Shown piece after piece: positions 36,111 through 44,885 of a stretch of DNA of 47,500 nt. The notes beneath the pieces are model-generated. The model did not search any database and was not told the origin of the DNA. It worked only from the letters and a program-made list of their open reading frames with translations. Within the stretch, counting starts at the first letter, position 1. Every line of letters starts with the position of its first letter. The DNA is from Symbiodinium natans (lineage: Eukaryota > Sar > Dinophyceae > Suessiales > Symbiodiniaceae). A program made the translations under genes and the position numbers. Where the stretch lies: contig CAJNDS010002079.1 of the NCBI GenBank assembly GCA_905221605.1, positions 1,612,501-1,660,000 on the forward strand. The letters are read 5' to 3'.

Positions 36111-36256
36111 AAAACCCTTATACCCTAACAACCCCTAAACCCTAACAACCCTGGAGGCCGGTCTGCTGAAACCCGCATCTCACTCCTGACGCCTAAACCC
36201 GAAAAAGGCGGAAGCAAGCTGTCGACCCCTGTGACGGAAGGAAGCAGGCCCCAAGA

Positions 36257-36331
36257 GAGGGTTTAGAGTTTAGGGTTTAGGGTTTAGGGTTTAGGGTTTA
36301 GGGTTTAGGGTTTAGGGTTTAGGGTTTAGGG
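36257..36331 (+). repeat. TTTAGGG array (about 10 units)
   Basis: Near-perfect units between two coding-like spacers. Confidence 0.95.
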
Positions 36332-36371
36332 CGTGGAAGGCCGAAGAAGCCCTCGTGTCTTTTGAGACGAG

Positions 36372-36464
36372 GACTTTGAAGATCCCCTCGCAGCTCTGCA
36401 GGATGCTCAAGGTCCATGGGCAAACCTGAAAGAAGCAGAGGCCCTGCGCGCAAAAGCTGCAAAG
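36372..36464 (+). CDS. Coiled-coil protein, exon 1 of a pair
   Basis: Frame DFEDPLAALQDAQGPWANLK then EAEALRAKAAK, 31 whole codons, donor AAG|GTCAAG. Alanine- and charge-rich helix that continues naturally into the exon at 36533. The overlapping frame from 36337 (ending SQLCRMLK|GTCC) competes for the 5' part; the true 5' boundary is uncertain. Confidence 0.55.
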
Positions 36465-36532
36465 GTCAAGTGCACTTAGATCTTCCCCTAAACCCTAAAC
36501 CCTAAACCCTAAACCCTAAACCCTAAACCCAG
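36465..36532 (+). other. 68-nt intron composed mainly of CCCTAAA
   Basis: Starts GTCAAGTGCACTTAG, then six CCCTAAA units, and ends aaacccag. It separates two phase-0 coding segments that form one continuous helix. Confidence 0.55.
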
Positions 36533-36628
36533 AAGAGGAGCGTTGAGGAGATTTTGGCAAAGTCGGAGATTTGCAAGGCCAAGAAGTCAGCTGATCTCAA
36601 CGAGGCCCAGCTGGCCGAGCTGCAGAAG
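36533..36628 (+). CDS. Coiled-coil protein, exon 2 of the pair
   Basis: The acceptor is created where the CCCTAAA array ends (aaacccag). Frame KRSVEEILAKSEICKAKKSA then DLNEAQLAELQK, 32 whole codons, GC donor AAG|GCCATC. Heptad-like leucine/alanine spacing suggests coiled coil. The next exon candidate is 36795. Confidence 0.6.
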
Positions 36629-36695
36629 GCCATCCCAAACCCAGACCTCCCTCACCCCCCTAAGCCCGTATACACCCCTGAACCTCAAGCCCCTA

Positions 36696-36786
36696 ACCCC
36701 AAAACCCCTAAACCCGTAAACCCCTAAACCCCTAAACCCCCTAAACCCCCTAAACCCCCTAAGCCCTAAACCCTAAACCCTAAACC
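36696..36786 (-). repeat. CCCCTAAA octamers then CCCTAAA
   Basis: Four to five CCCCTAAA-type octamers followed by three CCCTAAA heptamers. Confidence 0.9.
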
Positions 36787-36794
36787 CACCTTAG

Positions 36795-36871
36795 AAAAAT
36801 GCCAGACGTCTTCAGGCCGAAGGAGGGCCCCCGCTCGCCTGTTCCTGGTGGAGCCCAGGGCTTCCTGGGGA
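36795..36871 (+). CDS. 77-nt exon candidate
   Basis: Acceptor cccaccttag, donor GGGA|GTAAGAG (near-perfect). Best frame KMPDVFRPKEGPRSPVPGGA then QGFLG, needing two bases from the previous exon. That would require a GA donor at 36623; the phase-0 frame (NARRLQAEGGPPLACSWWSP) fits the GC donor. Unresolved. Confidence 0.45.
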
Positions 36872-36899
36872 GTAAGAGCCTCACAAGAGGAGGGCTTTC

Positions 36900-37045
36900 G
36901 GGTTTAGGGTTCAGGGGTTGAGGGGTTTAGGGGATAGGGGTTATAGGGGTTTAGGGTTTTGGGGTTTAGGGGTTTAGGGTTTAGGGCTAGGAGGTTTGGG
37001 GTTTAGGGTTTAGGGTTTAGGGTTTAGGGTTTAGGGTTTAGGGAG
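36900..37045 (+). repeat. Degenerate then perfect TTTAGGG array
   Basis: Octamers GGGGTTTA grade into perfect heptamers. Confidence 0.9.
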
Positions 37046-37149
37046 TTCAGGGGGTTGAGGCCTCAAGGGTCTAAGGGTTGAAGAGTTCAGGGCTCCCAGC
37101 GAGTTTCTTTCAGCAGACTCTAGGGTCTAGGGATGAGGATGAGGGCTTC

Positions 37150-37235
37150 GGGTTTAGGGTTAGGTTTTAGGGTTTAGGGTTTAGGGTTTAGGGTTCAGGG
37201 TTCAGGGTTTAGGGTTTAGGGTTTAGGGTTTAGGG
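37150..37235 (+). repeat. TTTAGGG array
   Basis: About 11 units including two TTCAGGG. Confidence 0.95.
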
Positions 37236-38060
37236 AAGCCTTGAACTCATGAGCCCTAAACAGGCCAATGCACCAAGGAACGGAGAAAGACGAGTCTGTA
37301 CGAGAAGGATGATCTCCACGCCTCAGACGGCTAGACGGATCTAGAATACCAGAAATTCCAAGTCCCCTGAGAACGAAGGAAGCTTCCTGAATTATTTTAG
37401 GATCACCTTTTTTTGAAAATATTATGTTACTATCCCCTAAATACATAAGGGAGCAGCTGGAATCTCGATTCTCCTAGCCCTAAACCCTAAACCCTAAACC
37501 CTAAACCCTAAACCCGTAAACACCGCAGCCTCAGCCCCTAAACCCTTAGCTCTAAACTGCTGGAGTGGAGTCGGGCCCCGCTGGAAACTGAAGCGACACG
37601 ACTTCCATAATCTTCAGAGGGCTTGGGGTTTAGGGGTACGAGCTAAACCCTAAACCCTAAGCCCTAAACCCTAAACCCTAAACCCTTGACTTCCTAAGCA
37701 AAAAATATCTAAGTCACCCTAAGCTTCAGATCTTTTCCTGGAAGCCAAGACCAAGAATTTCTTGTCGGATGCCCCTCCCTCTCATCGAAACTATCTGATG
37801 TCTAGCCGTTCTATTTTGTAGGCCTAGAACCTCTGAGTCCTATAACGGGGGGTCTTTACCCTCGAAACCTACAAACAAGAGAGGCTTGGGGGTTTCTTCT
37901 ACCATTTTTGTCTTACTGCTACATAGGACCTAGTCGGAGAAATAAATCTTGTCACTTTATCGCATTCATTGCAATGATGAATGGTGGCCTGCGAGAGCAT
38001 TGGACATCGGCTATTTTCTTTCTGTTGCTTTGAAAAGCAGACAAGTGGTTTAGGATTTTC
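37236..38060. other. Mostly unique sequence, no accepted gene
   Basis: A minus-strand open frame (37216-37446, DSNIIFSKKGDPKIIQ..) is moderately protein-like but ends in translated repeat. CCCTAAA tracts at 37477-37520 and 37643-37690. The remainder (37690-38060) is AT-balanced and non-repetitive, with no clear exon. Confidence 0.4.
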
Positions 38061-38176
38061 TCAAAGGCTCCCATGTAGTACCTTGTTGGGGTAGTATACT
38101 GGAACCCTAAACCCGAAACCCTAAACCCTAAACCCTAGACCCTAAACCCAAAAAGGAACTACATTGGAGCCTTCAG
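38061..38176. mobile_element. TIR element, family C, with internal CCCTAAA tract
   Basis: Left end tcaaaggctcccatgtagta, right end aactacattggagccttcag. The interior (38102-38153) is a CCCTAAA tract where the copy at 39854-39935 has unique sequence. Confidence 0.75.
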
Positions 38177-38242
38177 GTAGGTATAGGGCTTAGGGGCGCT
38201 GTACATTGAGCACCCTCAATCCCCCGTCCTTCTCCTGAGGCC

Positions 38243-38294
38243 ATGGAGACATTCGCGCGTTTCAGCTGCTGGCTGGCCAGGCGTGCGACTGAGG
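38243..38294 (+). CDS. Possible first exon
   Basis: ATG at 38243 after cctgaggcc reads METFARFSCWLARRATE plus one base before GTTGCG. Could be internal (acceptor cctgag). Confidence 0.35.
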
Positions 38295-38335
38295 GTTGCG
38301 AGTTTGGGGGTTTAAGTTTTAGGGTGTTGGGGTTA

Positions 38336-38440
38336 GGGTGTAGGGTTTAGGGTTTAGGGTTTAGGGTTTAGGGTTTAGGGTTTAGGGTTTAGGGTTTAGG
38401 GTTTTAAAGTTTAGGGTTTAGGGTTTAGGGTTTAGGGTTA
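38336..38440 (+). repeat. TTTAGGG array
   Basis: About 14 units with a short interruption at 38404. Confidence 0.95.
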
Positions 38441-38946
38441 GACAGGTACGAAGTTGCGTCGGGCATACGGTGTGGGGCTTATAGGGATGATGGCAGTGCG
38501 TCGAGTGAAGGGTTGCACTTCAGCCGTTGGATACCCTGAGCCTTAGTAGGCCCGCACTGCTTCAGGTGCTTGAGATAAGATAGGGTTTAGGGTTTAGGGG
38601 CTAGGGTTCCGGGTTTAGGGTTTAGGGTTGCGCCCAACATCCCTGAAGCCCGAAAGCCCGCCAACTACGGCCTTTGACAATTTGACCGAAATTCTGACGG
38701 TAAGTAATCAAATGATCTAATAAGACTATACAATACATTATGAACCATATAACCCCCCCGAACCATTTAAAAACTCCCGAAACCCTACGAACCTTATCAA
38801 CCCTGCAAACCCTACAAACCCGCCCCCAAAAAGCACTACAACCCTCAAAGCCTCAGACCCTTCCTAAACCCTAAATCCTAACCCTAAACTCTAAACCCTA
38901 AACCCTAAACCCTAAACCTGCCCCAAAAGCCTTCCTGGGGTCGCAG

Positions 38947-38993
38947 GGTGGCGAATCGCCACCCGGGCCAGGGGCCCAGTGATGCGGGGAGGG
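38947..38993 (+). CDS. 47-nt exon candidate
   Basis: Acceptor ggggtcgcag, donor AGGG|GTTTAGGG at a telomeric array. Frame VANRHPGQGPSDAGR. Confidence 0.4.
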
Positions 38994-38999
38994 GTTTAG

Positions 39000-39853
39000 G
39001 GTTTAGGGTTGAGGGTTTAGGGTTTAGGGCTAGGACAGGTTGTTAAGGGTTGGGGGTTGAAGGCTGCAAAAGTCAGGACTGAGGCGTACCGCTCCCAGAC
39101 CCTAAGCCCTAAACCCTATAAACCCTCAAGCCTAACCCCCCAAAGCCCCTGAACCCCTCGTAAGCCACAAGCCCTAAACCTTAAACCCCAAACCTTACGC
39201 CCTATAACTCTAAGGAAACCCTACCCATCACTCCCTTCACTATAGTCCCCACGGCTTCGAATCATGGGGGCTCCTTTCCGTTTTTAGGGTTAAGGGTTTA
39301 GGCCCGCCCTCTAGAGCCCCGCCAGGGTCCATGAGCAGTTTCAGGGGTTACGGCTTTAGGGGCTTTAGGGCGAGAGGGTTTGTGGTCCGGTGCTTTCGAG
39401 GGTTTAAGGCTTTAGGACTTGTTACACCTTTTTTGCCGGGTTTTTTTGGGGGGTTAGGCTTTGAGGGCTGGTTTTTGGATTTTCGTGTGCAAGGGTTTTG
39501 GGCTTCTCGGGAGCTTTTAGGGTTGTTTGGGTTTTTCGAGTTTGGTGGTGTTCGGGTTTTGACGTAACCGGGCTCGGGCTGAGGGTTTTAAGGGGTTAGG
39601 ATGTTTCAAGGGTTTTTAGGGGTATGAAGGTGCAGGAACTATAGGTTTACGTGCTCCTAAACCCTCAACCCTAAACCCACAACGCCTTGGGGCTTTTTGG
39701 GTGTTTTTGGGGGCTTTCGGTTGGCAATCCTGAGGTGGCTCCCTCCCACGACACTGCCAGTGCGGGTCATCTCATGTGAGTGACGCGGGACTGGTTCTTC
39801 TAAGCCCCTTCACCTTATAAGCCCTACACCAACCCTGCACCCTAAATCCTACC
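39000..39853. other. Degenerate repeat stretch
   Basis: Short TTTAGGG tract (38994-39030), C-rich decayed tract (39098-39215), G/T-rich sequence (39280-39640). The 78-codon frame at 39331-39567 translates G/T-rich decayed repeat and is not accepted. Confidence 0.5.
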
Positions 39854-39935
39854 CAAAGGCTCCTATGTAGTACCTGGTTGTTTTTCTAGAGTCCCCTATA
39901 ACTAAGCCAAAAAGGAACTACATTGGAGCCTTCAG
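39854..39935. mobile_element. TIR element, family C (no telomeric insert)
   Basis: An 82-bp unit. Left end caaaggctcctatgtagtac, right end aactacattggagccttcag. The right end CAG lies exactly at the acceptor of the exon at 39936. Confidence 0.75.
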
Positions 39936-40027
39936 GTAAAGCTTCGCCAAGGTCTCGCAGCCCGCCGCGTGGCCGCCGCAACTTTGCGCAAAGCTCTGGG
40001 AGCCTCCACGGCCGCTGGGCTGTCAGG
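39936..40027 (+). CDS. 92-nt alanine-rich exon
   Basis: Frame VKLRQGLAARRVAAATLRKA then LGASTAAGLS, ending GG|GTTTAGGG at a telomeric tract. The acceptor is the terminal CAG of a family C element (a second acceptor, gtctcgcag, lies at 39960). Helical, basic. Unknown family. Confidence 0.55.
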
Positions 40028-40259
40028 GTTTAGGGATTTAGGGCTTCAGGAATTCGGGTTTAGGTTATGGGGTTTTGGGCTTAGGACGTAGGATTTTAGG
40101 ATTCATGTCTTTAGTTGGTGGTCAGGGTTTAGGATTCAGGGTTGAGACCCTAAACCCTAAACCCTACACCCAAAACCTAAACCCTAAACGTATAAGGTTC
40201 CGGGTGAGGGAGGCTCCGGGACTGGTGCTTGGGGGCTCAGGGTTTACAGTGGTGTGGAG

Positions 40260-40335
40260 TTTGGGTTCCTGGTTTGGGGTTTAGGGTTTATGGGTTAGGG
40301 TTTAGGGTTTAGGGTCTAGGGTTTAGGGTTTAGGG
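40260..40335 (+). repeat. TTTAGGG tract
   Basis: Degenerate G-rich units. Confidence 0.85.
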
Positions 40336-40659
40336 ATTTGGCCTAAACCTGCAGAGTTGGGATTCATGAAAGCGGGGGTGAGGGGGCGGCGGGGGGGGGG
40401 GGGGAGGGTTTCAGGTTTCGGGCCCGCCGTTTTCAAGGGCCTTTGGCACCAAGTACCATATAAACAAGATTAGAGAACCGCATCTAACCCTCGACCCCCC
40501 TCCAGAAGCTCGTTTGCCAACTTTTGCCTTTCAGTATCCCCTAGAAACCCTATAAGAATCTCACCTAAGGGTCCATGTACCATGTCATTATCAAGAATCT
40601 TGTTAATATTCATGTGTTTTTTTCTCGGGGCGGGAGTCTTAAGCAACGTTATACCTGGC
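40336..40659. other. Spacer with poly-G and family D fragment
   Basis: Poly-G (40390-40403), unique sequence, and ctaagggtccatgtacc (40565-40581), a loose copy of the left end of the family D element that follows. Confidence 0.5.
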
Positions 40660-40766
40660 CCTAAGGGTCCATGTACCTATATAGTATATACCTGGGCCCT
40701 AAAGCTACTATATGGGAACCCCTTTAAGGCCCAAGTATATATTATAAAGGTACATGGACCCTTTGG
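40660..40766. mobile_element. MITE-like TIR element, family D
   Basis: A 107-bp unit. Left end cctaagggtccatgtaccta, right end aggtacatggaccctttggg. The inner arms tagtatatacctgggccc / ggcccaagtatatatta are also inverted. Confidence 0.8.
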
Positions 40767-40802
40767 GTGGGTTAACAGTCCTTGAAATCGAGATCTAGAG
40801 CT

Positions 40803-40920
40803 GAATCTCCCCGCAAGCCCCCTAAACCCCGACTCCTAAACCCCAAGCCCCTCAACCCTAAACCCCAAACCCTAAACCCCTAAACCCCTAACCCTAAACC
40901 CTATAAACCTCAAACCCTAA
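40803..40920 (-). repeat. C-rich CCCTAAA/CCCCTAAA tract
   Basis: Degenerate units of 7 to 8 bp. Confidence 0.85.
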
Positions 40921-40978
40921 CAAACAAAACCACCCCCCTTGCCTACAAACCCTCAAAACCCCCCAAAAAATCTCAAAG

Positions 40979-41053
40979 CCGAAGGTCTGGAGGAAGTCCG
41001 CTGCTTCACGGAGGCCATAAAGGCCCACGGCTCGCGTGGAGAGGCGTCCCGCG
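40979..41053 (+). CDS. 75-nt exon, unknown protein
   Basis: After aatctcaaag the frame EGLEEVRCFTEAIKAHGSRG then EASR extends to CGCG|GTGTAGGG. Two split bases at the start and one at the end; that end phase agrees with the exon at 42111. Helical, charged. Confidence 0.55.
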
Positions 41054-41765
41054 GTGTAGGGGGGTTTAGGCGATGTAGGGTTTGGGGTTTGCGGTCTAGG
41101 GTCCAGGGTTTAGGGTTTAGGACGTTAGGACTTGTGGGTTTAGGTTTCAGGGTGGAGACTTTAGGGTTTAGGGGTTAGGGCTTTAGAACCTTCAAAAAAA
41201 AACAAGTATTCTTCCTCCTTATCGGGGCTTTACAGGGAACTGCATTTTCTTGTTTGTTTTGTTTTTGCTATTATTTATTTGTTTTTGTATTTTTTTTTTG
41301 GGGGGGGGACTTCTTAAGCAAATAGTATGTCTTTGGGTGTGTTTAGGACTTTCGGACTTGTGGTTTGCGGGTTGTGGGTTGAAGCTTTAGGGTTTAGTGT
41401 TTAGGGTTTAGGGTTGAGACTTGAGGGTTTGGGGTTGAATTAGGGTTGAGACGGACTTTAGGTTTTAGGTTTTTAAGGGTTGAGACCTTAGGGTTCCGGG
41501 TTGTAGGGCTTGACGGCGTTCAGAGTCGTTTAGTACTTGGGGTTTCAGGGGTTTGGGGTTTCTGCGTTGAAGGATTGAAGGGTTTTCGGCTTTATAAGGT
41601 TGAAGGGTACATGTTGCAAAGCTTTGGGTTTGGATTAGCTTCTTCGGAATTTCTGATTTTGCGTATACAGAGCTCAGAGCTCAAGAAGGTTTAGGTCTAC
41701 TGGCCCGACCACCATGTCTTGAAACATAAACGAAGCGATGTACATGTATATCCCCAAGTAGCCCC
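41054..41765. other. Decayed G-rich intron-like stretch
   Basis: Degenerate TTTAGGG (41060-41185), T-rich patch with a T/G run (41286-41309), more degenerate G-rich sequence (41380-41620). The 82-codon frame 41446-41694 is mainly translated repeat. Confidence 0.5.
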
Positions 41766-41900
41766 TTAGCCTAAACCCCAAACCCTAAACCCTACTTGTA
41801 GCCCCAAACCCCAAACCCCCCTGTCACCCCTTGCCTAAACCCCAAACCCTAAACCCTACTTGTAGCCCCAAACCCCAAACCCCCCTGTCACCCCTTAGCC
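41766..41900 (-). repeat. 65-bp tandem duplication of a C-rich block
   Basis: The block running from cctaaaccccaaaccctaaa through cttgtagcccc to cccctgtcacccctt occurs twice, nearly identical. Confidence 0.95.
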
Positions 41901-41930
41901 AGGAAACCCTAAGCCCACTTTACACCCCTA

Positions 41931-42083
41931 AGTCTAAGGTCGGAACCCTGGGCCCTTAGTGTGGTCCCTTACTCTTGTTGAAAGGGATCCGAAGCAGGGG
42001 CCCTTATTGTATAGTCTACAGAATGGTTCTGTACATGTACTAAGGGTCCCCAAATTAAGTGCCCATACTTGGAACCTTAGACC
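41931..42083. mobile_element. TIR element, family J
   Basis: Left end agtctaaggtcggaaccctg then ggcccttag; right end cttggaaccttagacc preceded by aattaagtgcccata. Roughly 40-bp imperfect inverted repeats. Confidence 0.7.
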
Positions 42084-42110
42084 TGACTGAAATCGAAAGA
42101 GAGCTGACAG

Positions 42111-42161
42111 GCGCCAGAGAAAATTCCAGGGACAACGCCAACAACACTCCAGGCGCTGCGG
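42111..42161 (+). CDS. 51-nt exon, unknown protein
   Basis: Acceptor agagagctgacag, donor GCGG|GTAGAC. Frame ARENSRDNANNTPGAA with two split bases at the start and one at the end. Asparagine-rich. Confidence 0.5.
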
Positions 42162-42716
42162 GTAGACTTCTTGGGGAGAGTTTGGGGTTTAGGGGTTTGG
42201 GGGGTTTGGGGGGTTTGGGGGTTGAGGGTTTAGGGCTTAGGGGTTTAGGGTGTAGGGTTTAGGGCTTCGGCGGGGGATTTATTTGGGCGGGAGTGAGCAC
42301 CTGAAGGTTCTTTCGTGGGTAAGTACATACAACTCGGCTCACAAGCAGTTCACAGGTTACTAAGTACCTCATTCTTAAGTGCTGAGTATGAAATCCTTTC
42401 TTGGCACTTGGTGTTCTTTTCACCCCATTTGTACTGAGCCATTTTGGCTTCTTGGGGGCTGTGGGGTCTTTAGAGGTTGGAGATGTGCTTGAGGTTTGAG
42501 TTGGGGGGTTAGGGGTTCAGCGTGTAGATTTTTCTGGGTTTTCTGGTGGCGTTGCGGGTTTTGGGGGCTCAAATAAGTCACAAAAACTCCCACAACACGA
42601 GCCTCAACCCTAAAACCTTAAATATCCCCAAAGCTGAAGCCCTTTGCTAGGCCCTGAGCCTCCAACTAGCCCCTGACCCTGGTGAAAGCCTTGAAGCCCA
42701 ATTCGGGTTAATATGG
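42162..42716. other. Spacer with spliced-leader-like core
   Basis: Degenerate G-rich tract (42180-42270) and unique sequence. agccattttggct at 42437-42449 matches the core of the dinoflagellate spliced leader. No exon seen. Confidence 0.4.
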
Positions 42717-42770
42717 GGGTCGGAATAAGTACTAATATTCTACTTATTCAGGCCCTGTAGCATAGGGATT
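42717..42770 (+). mobile_element. TIR element, family E (internally deleted)
   Basis: ggtcggaataagtactaata is followed by ttattcaggccctgtagca, as in the 21325 copy but lacking the middle. Confidence 0.5.
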
Positions 42771-42785
42771 CATGGGCCCAATTCA

Positions 42786-42905
42786 ATTGGGACCCAGAGT
42801 AGGCCCCTATTTCCCCTTTTTACAAGGATTTAGGTTCCCTTGTCAGCCCTTTAAAGCCCAAAAAGGGGCATCTCTCTTTTTTCACTCGGTTAATCTTGGG
42901 TCCCT
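42786..42905. mobile_element. TIR element, family F
   Basis: Left end aattcaattgggacccagag then taggccccta; right side caaaaaggggcatctc and cttgggtccctc. Confidence 0.65.
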
Positions 42906-42958
42906 CAACCAAAGAGCCCTCAAAGACCGACAGCTCCTGAGCAGACACTCGCTGGTAG

Positions 42959-43033
42959 GAGCGCGTCACTGCCGCGGCGGCGCGGCTGGCGAAGGAAAAG
43001 GACCAACGTATCATAGGGGCCTTAATTGGCCAT
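42959..43033 (+). CDS. 75-nt exon flanked by TIR elements
   Basis: Acceptor cgctggtag, donor CAT|GTAAGG (consensus). Frame ERVTAAAARLAKEKDQRIIG then ALIGH, 25 whole codons. Upstream lies a family F element; immediately downstream an inverted family E element begins at the donor. Helical, alanine-rich. Confidence 0.55.
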
Positions 43034-43132
43034 GTAAGGAATTAAGTATTTAGAAAAGGGTCTTGTGGCGGTGATTATGGTGTAATGATACAGGGACCAT
43101 AAGGGAAAACGACTAGTACTTATTCCGACCCC
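43034..43132 (-). mobile_element. TIR element, family E (inverted), starting at a splice donor
   Basis: The reverse complement matches 25645-25745 (ggtcggaataagtactagtc, tcccttatggtccctg). Its edge coincides with the GTAAGG donor of the exon at 42959. Confidence 0.6.
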
Positions 43133-43832
43133 TAATTATATTAGGCTGGGCTTGGGCAGGACACCCTTCAGGCCCAAAGCCTGTACGACCTATACACCCC
43201 CAAACCCTAAAAGCCTAAAGCCGCCTGCAGCCTTGATCCACAAACCCAGACCCTAGAACCCTGAAACCCTGGAACCCGAACGCCTGCGCCCGAAGCCGTT
43301 ACAGGGTTCAGGGTGTAGGATTTAGGGCTTCAGGTTTAGGGTTGCGGGTTTACGTAAACCCAACACCCTAACCTGCCTTCAGCCTTGGCATCCCAAATCC
43401 CTAGACCCTCCAAACCCTAAAAACCCTAGAACCCTAAAGCCTGCGAAACCCTTACAGGGTTTAGGGTTTCGGCTTTCGGGCTGCGTTAGGGTAGAGTTTT
43501 TCGAGTTTAGGTTGGGTTTGCGGGCTAAGGTTTGGGATCCGCCTTTATAGCCCCTGTCATGGCTCGCACCGCAGGGTTTCTAGTCTAATGAAGATGGGGA
43601 TCAGACCTTTGCCCTTTATGTATAGGGACTTTGTTTGCGGGTGTAGGTTTAGGGTTGGGGGTTTAGGTTTTAGGGTTTAGGGTTTGGGTTTAGGGTTAGG
43701 GTTTAGGGGGTTAGGGCTAGGTTGGGACCCAAATTAAGGGCCCATACATGGAAGCTCAGAAAAGGCCGCCTTTGAAGGACCTCTCCGTCTTGGAAGCTTC
43801 ACACGCATTGAATACGAGCTTGTGTAATGAAG
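43133..43832. other. Degenerate C- and G-rich stretch
   Basis: Decayed CCCTAAA-like and TTTAGGG-like sequence, plus a fragment of family J right end (gggacccaaattaagggccc, from 43726). No exon accepted. Confidence 0.5.
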
Positions 43833-43912
43833 ACATCCTGTAACAATTCTCGGCATATGGCGTGGGTCCGGGACATCCTTAAACATTCTCGGCATATGGC
43901 GTGGGTCACGGG
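43833..43912 (+). repeat. 40-bp tandem duplication
   Basis: acatcc..ttctcggcatatggcg followed by tgggtc..ggg occurs twice at an exact spacing of 40 bp, with few differences. Confidence 0.95.
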
Positions 43913-43968
43913 TTAGGGTTTAGGGTTTTGTTTTTTGTTTATAGGGTTTAGGGAAATCCAATTCAAAA

Positions 43969-44136
43969 ATGAGGACCCTGGCTGTTCGCACGGGCAGAAG
44001 GCGGGCGACGATGGACGCAGGCGCACGGTGCCCAATCTTCTGGATAGGCGAAGGCTTCGCCTCTTCTCGACGAAGAAAGGACGCCCAGCATGCGATTACT
44101 CGGCTGACTCGCAGCCTTGCAGGACAGCATGATTGA
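43969..44136 (+). CDS. 55-codon ORF or first exon
   Basis: ATG AGG reads MRTLAVRTGRRRATMDAGAR, CPIFWIGEGFASSRRRKDAQ, then HAITRLTRSLAGQHD and TGA. It could be the first exon of the repeat-exon gene downstream if spliced at a GT/GC near the end. A TTTAGGG tract lies just upstream (43914-43950). Arginine-rich N-terminus. Unknown family. Confidence 0.45.
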   Translation: MRTLAVRTGRRRATMDAGARCPIFWIGEGFASSRRRKDAQHAITRLTRSLAGQHD

Positions 44137-44547
44137 AGAGCAGCAGCCGCACCTTAGGCAATGTGCAATGCCGCCAATGCAAACTGCTTTGGCTATCCTC
44201 AGGGCCCAAACCCTGAATCCTCAACCCTAAACCCTAAACCCTACAAACCCATTTGTGCCGGGATCTGCAGACGCCAACGCCCGAGACTTTGAGGCCTAGG
44301 ATTTCGGGACTCGGGTCTAGTTTTACAAGCCCTCCCACCTTACCACCCGAATAAGTAGGCTTTAGGGTTTAAAAGGCTATAGGGGTTCAGAGAGCTTGAA
44401 TGCAAACCCTAACTCCTCTAGACCCTAAACTCTAAACCCTCAAGAGTATTTGGGGGAGGGATCAGTGTCACTCAGAGGGACAAAGGGGTCCTGGGCCCCG
44501 GGTCTGCCGAACCAGAGCTCTGGACGTGACGTTCTGTCTGGGAGCAG
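44137..44547. other. Spacer, no firm exon
   Basis: Short CCCTAAA tract (44221-44246) and unique sequence. The intron end gttctgtctgggagcag (to 44547) resembles the A-type intron ends of the 3' array (gtgctgtctagcgagcag). Confidence 0.5.
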
Positions 44548-44592
44548 GATACTCCAGGCACGCCCGCGGGACAGCCCATCACAGACAAAGAG
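44548..44592 (+). CDS. Repeat-exon gene: divergent 45-nt exon
   Basis: Acceptor gtctgggagcag, GC donor GAG|GCGCCC. Frame DTPGTPAGQPITDKE, 15 whole codons. Aligns residue for residue with EPPRKAATQPVADKE encoded nine times at 45527-47141; P3, A7, Q9, P10, D13, K14 and E15 are shared. Its upstream intron end also resembles the array introns. It looks like an older member of the same exon family about 1 kb upstream of the array. Confidence 0.65.
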
Positions 44593-44777
44593 GCGCCCAG
44601 GACCTGGCTTTGGTTTGGAGGGTTTCAGGGTTTAGGGTTTAGGTTCAGGGATAGGGTGTAGGGCTTTGGTTTGGGGGAGGTTTCAGGAACGATGGGGTTG
44701 ATAGGGTTTTGTTTTCTAGGGTGTATAGGGTCAGGTTTGTGAGTGTCTTCTCCGAAACAAGAAGATGCCTAGTACAG

Positions 44778-44885
44778 GAAGAAGACTCAGGAACTGCTAC
44801 AAGTTCATACACCCTGACCGACCTTCCCGGACAGAGATCGCTGCCCGAAGGCGGTGCAGTTGAACTCGTGTGTGTGTGCTGCAAG
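44778..44885 (+). CDS. Repeat-exon gene: 108-nt exon
   Basis: Acceptor gcctagtacag, GC donor AAG|GCTCGCTCACC (the intron start resembles GCCGGCTCACC of the array introns). Frame EEDSGTATSSYTLTDLPGQR, then SLPEGGAVELVCVCCK, 36 whole codons. Open beyond the donor to 44981 as well. No domain recognised. Confidence 0.55.

Larger units (their letters stand above)
34822..36371. other. Long C-rich degenerate telomeric stretch
   Basis: 34980-35860 is dominated by decayed CCCTAAA-like sequence with many single-base variants. A compact array follows at 35935-36110. The spacer at 36188-36255 reads KGGSKLSTPVTEGSRPQER up to a GTTTAGAG donor and may be an exon. A TTTAGGG array spans 36257-36331, after which an open frame (AWKAEEALVSFETRTLKIPS) overlaps the next exon in another phase. 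Confidence 0.5.
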
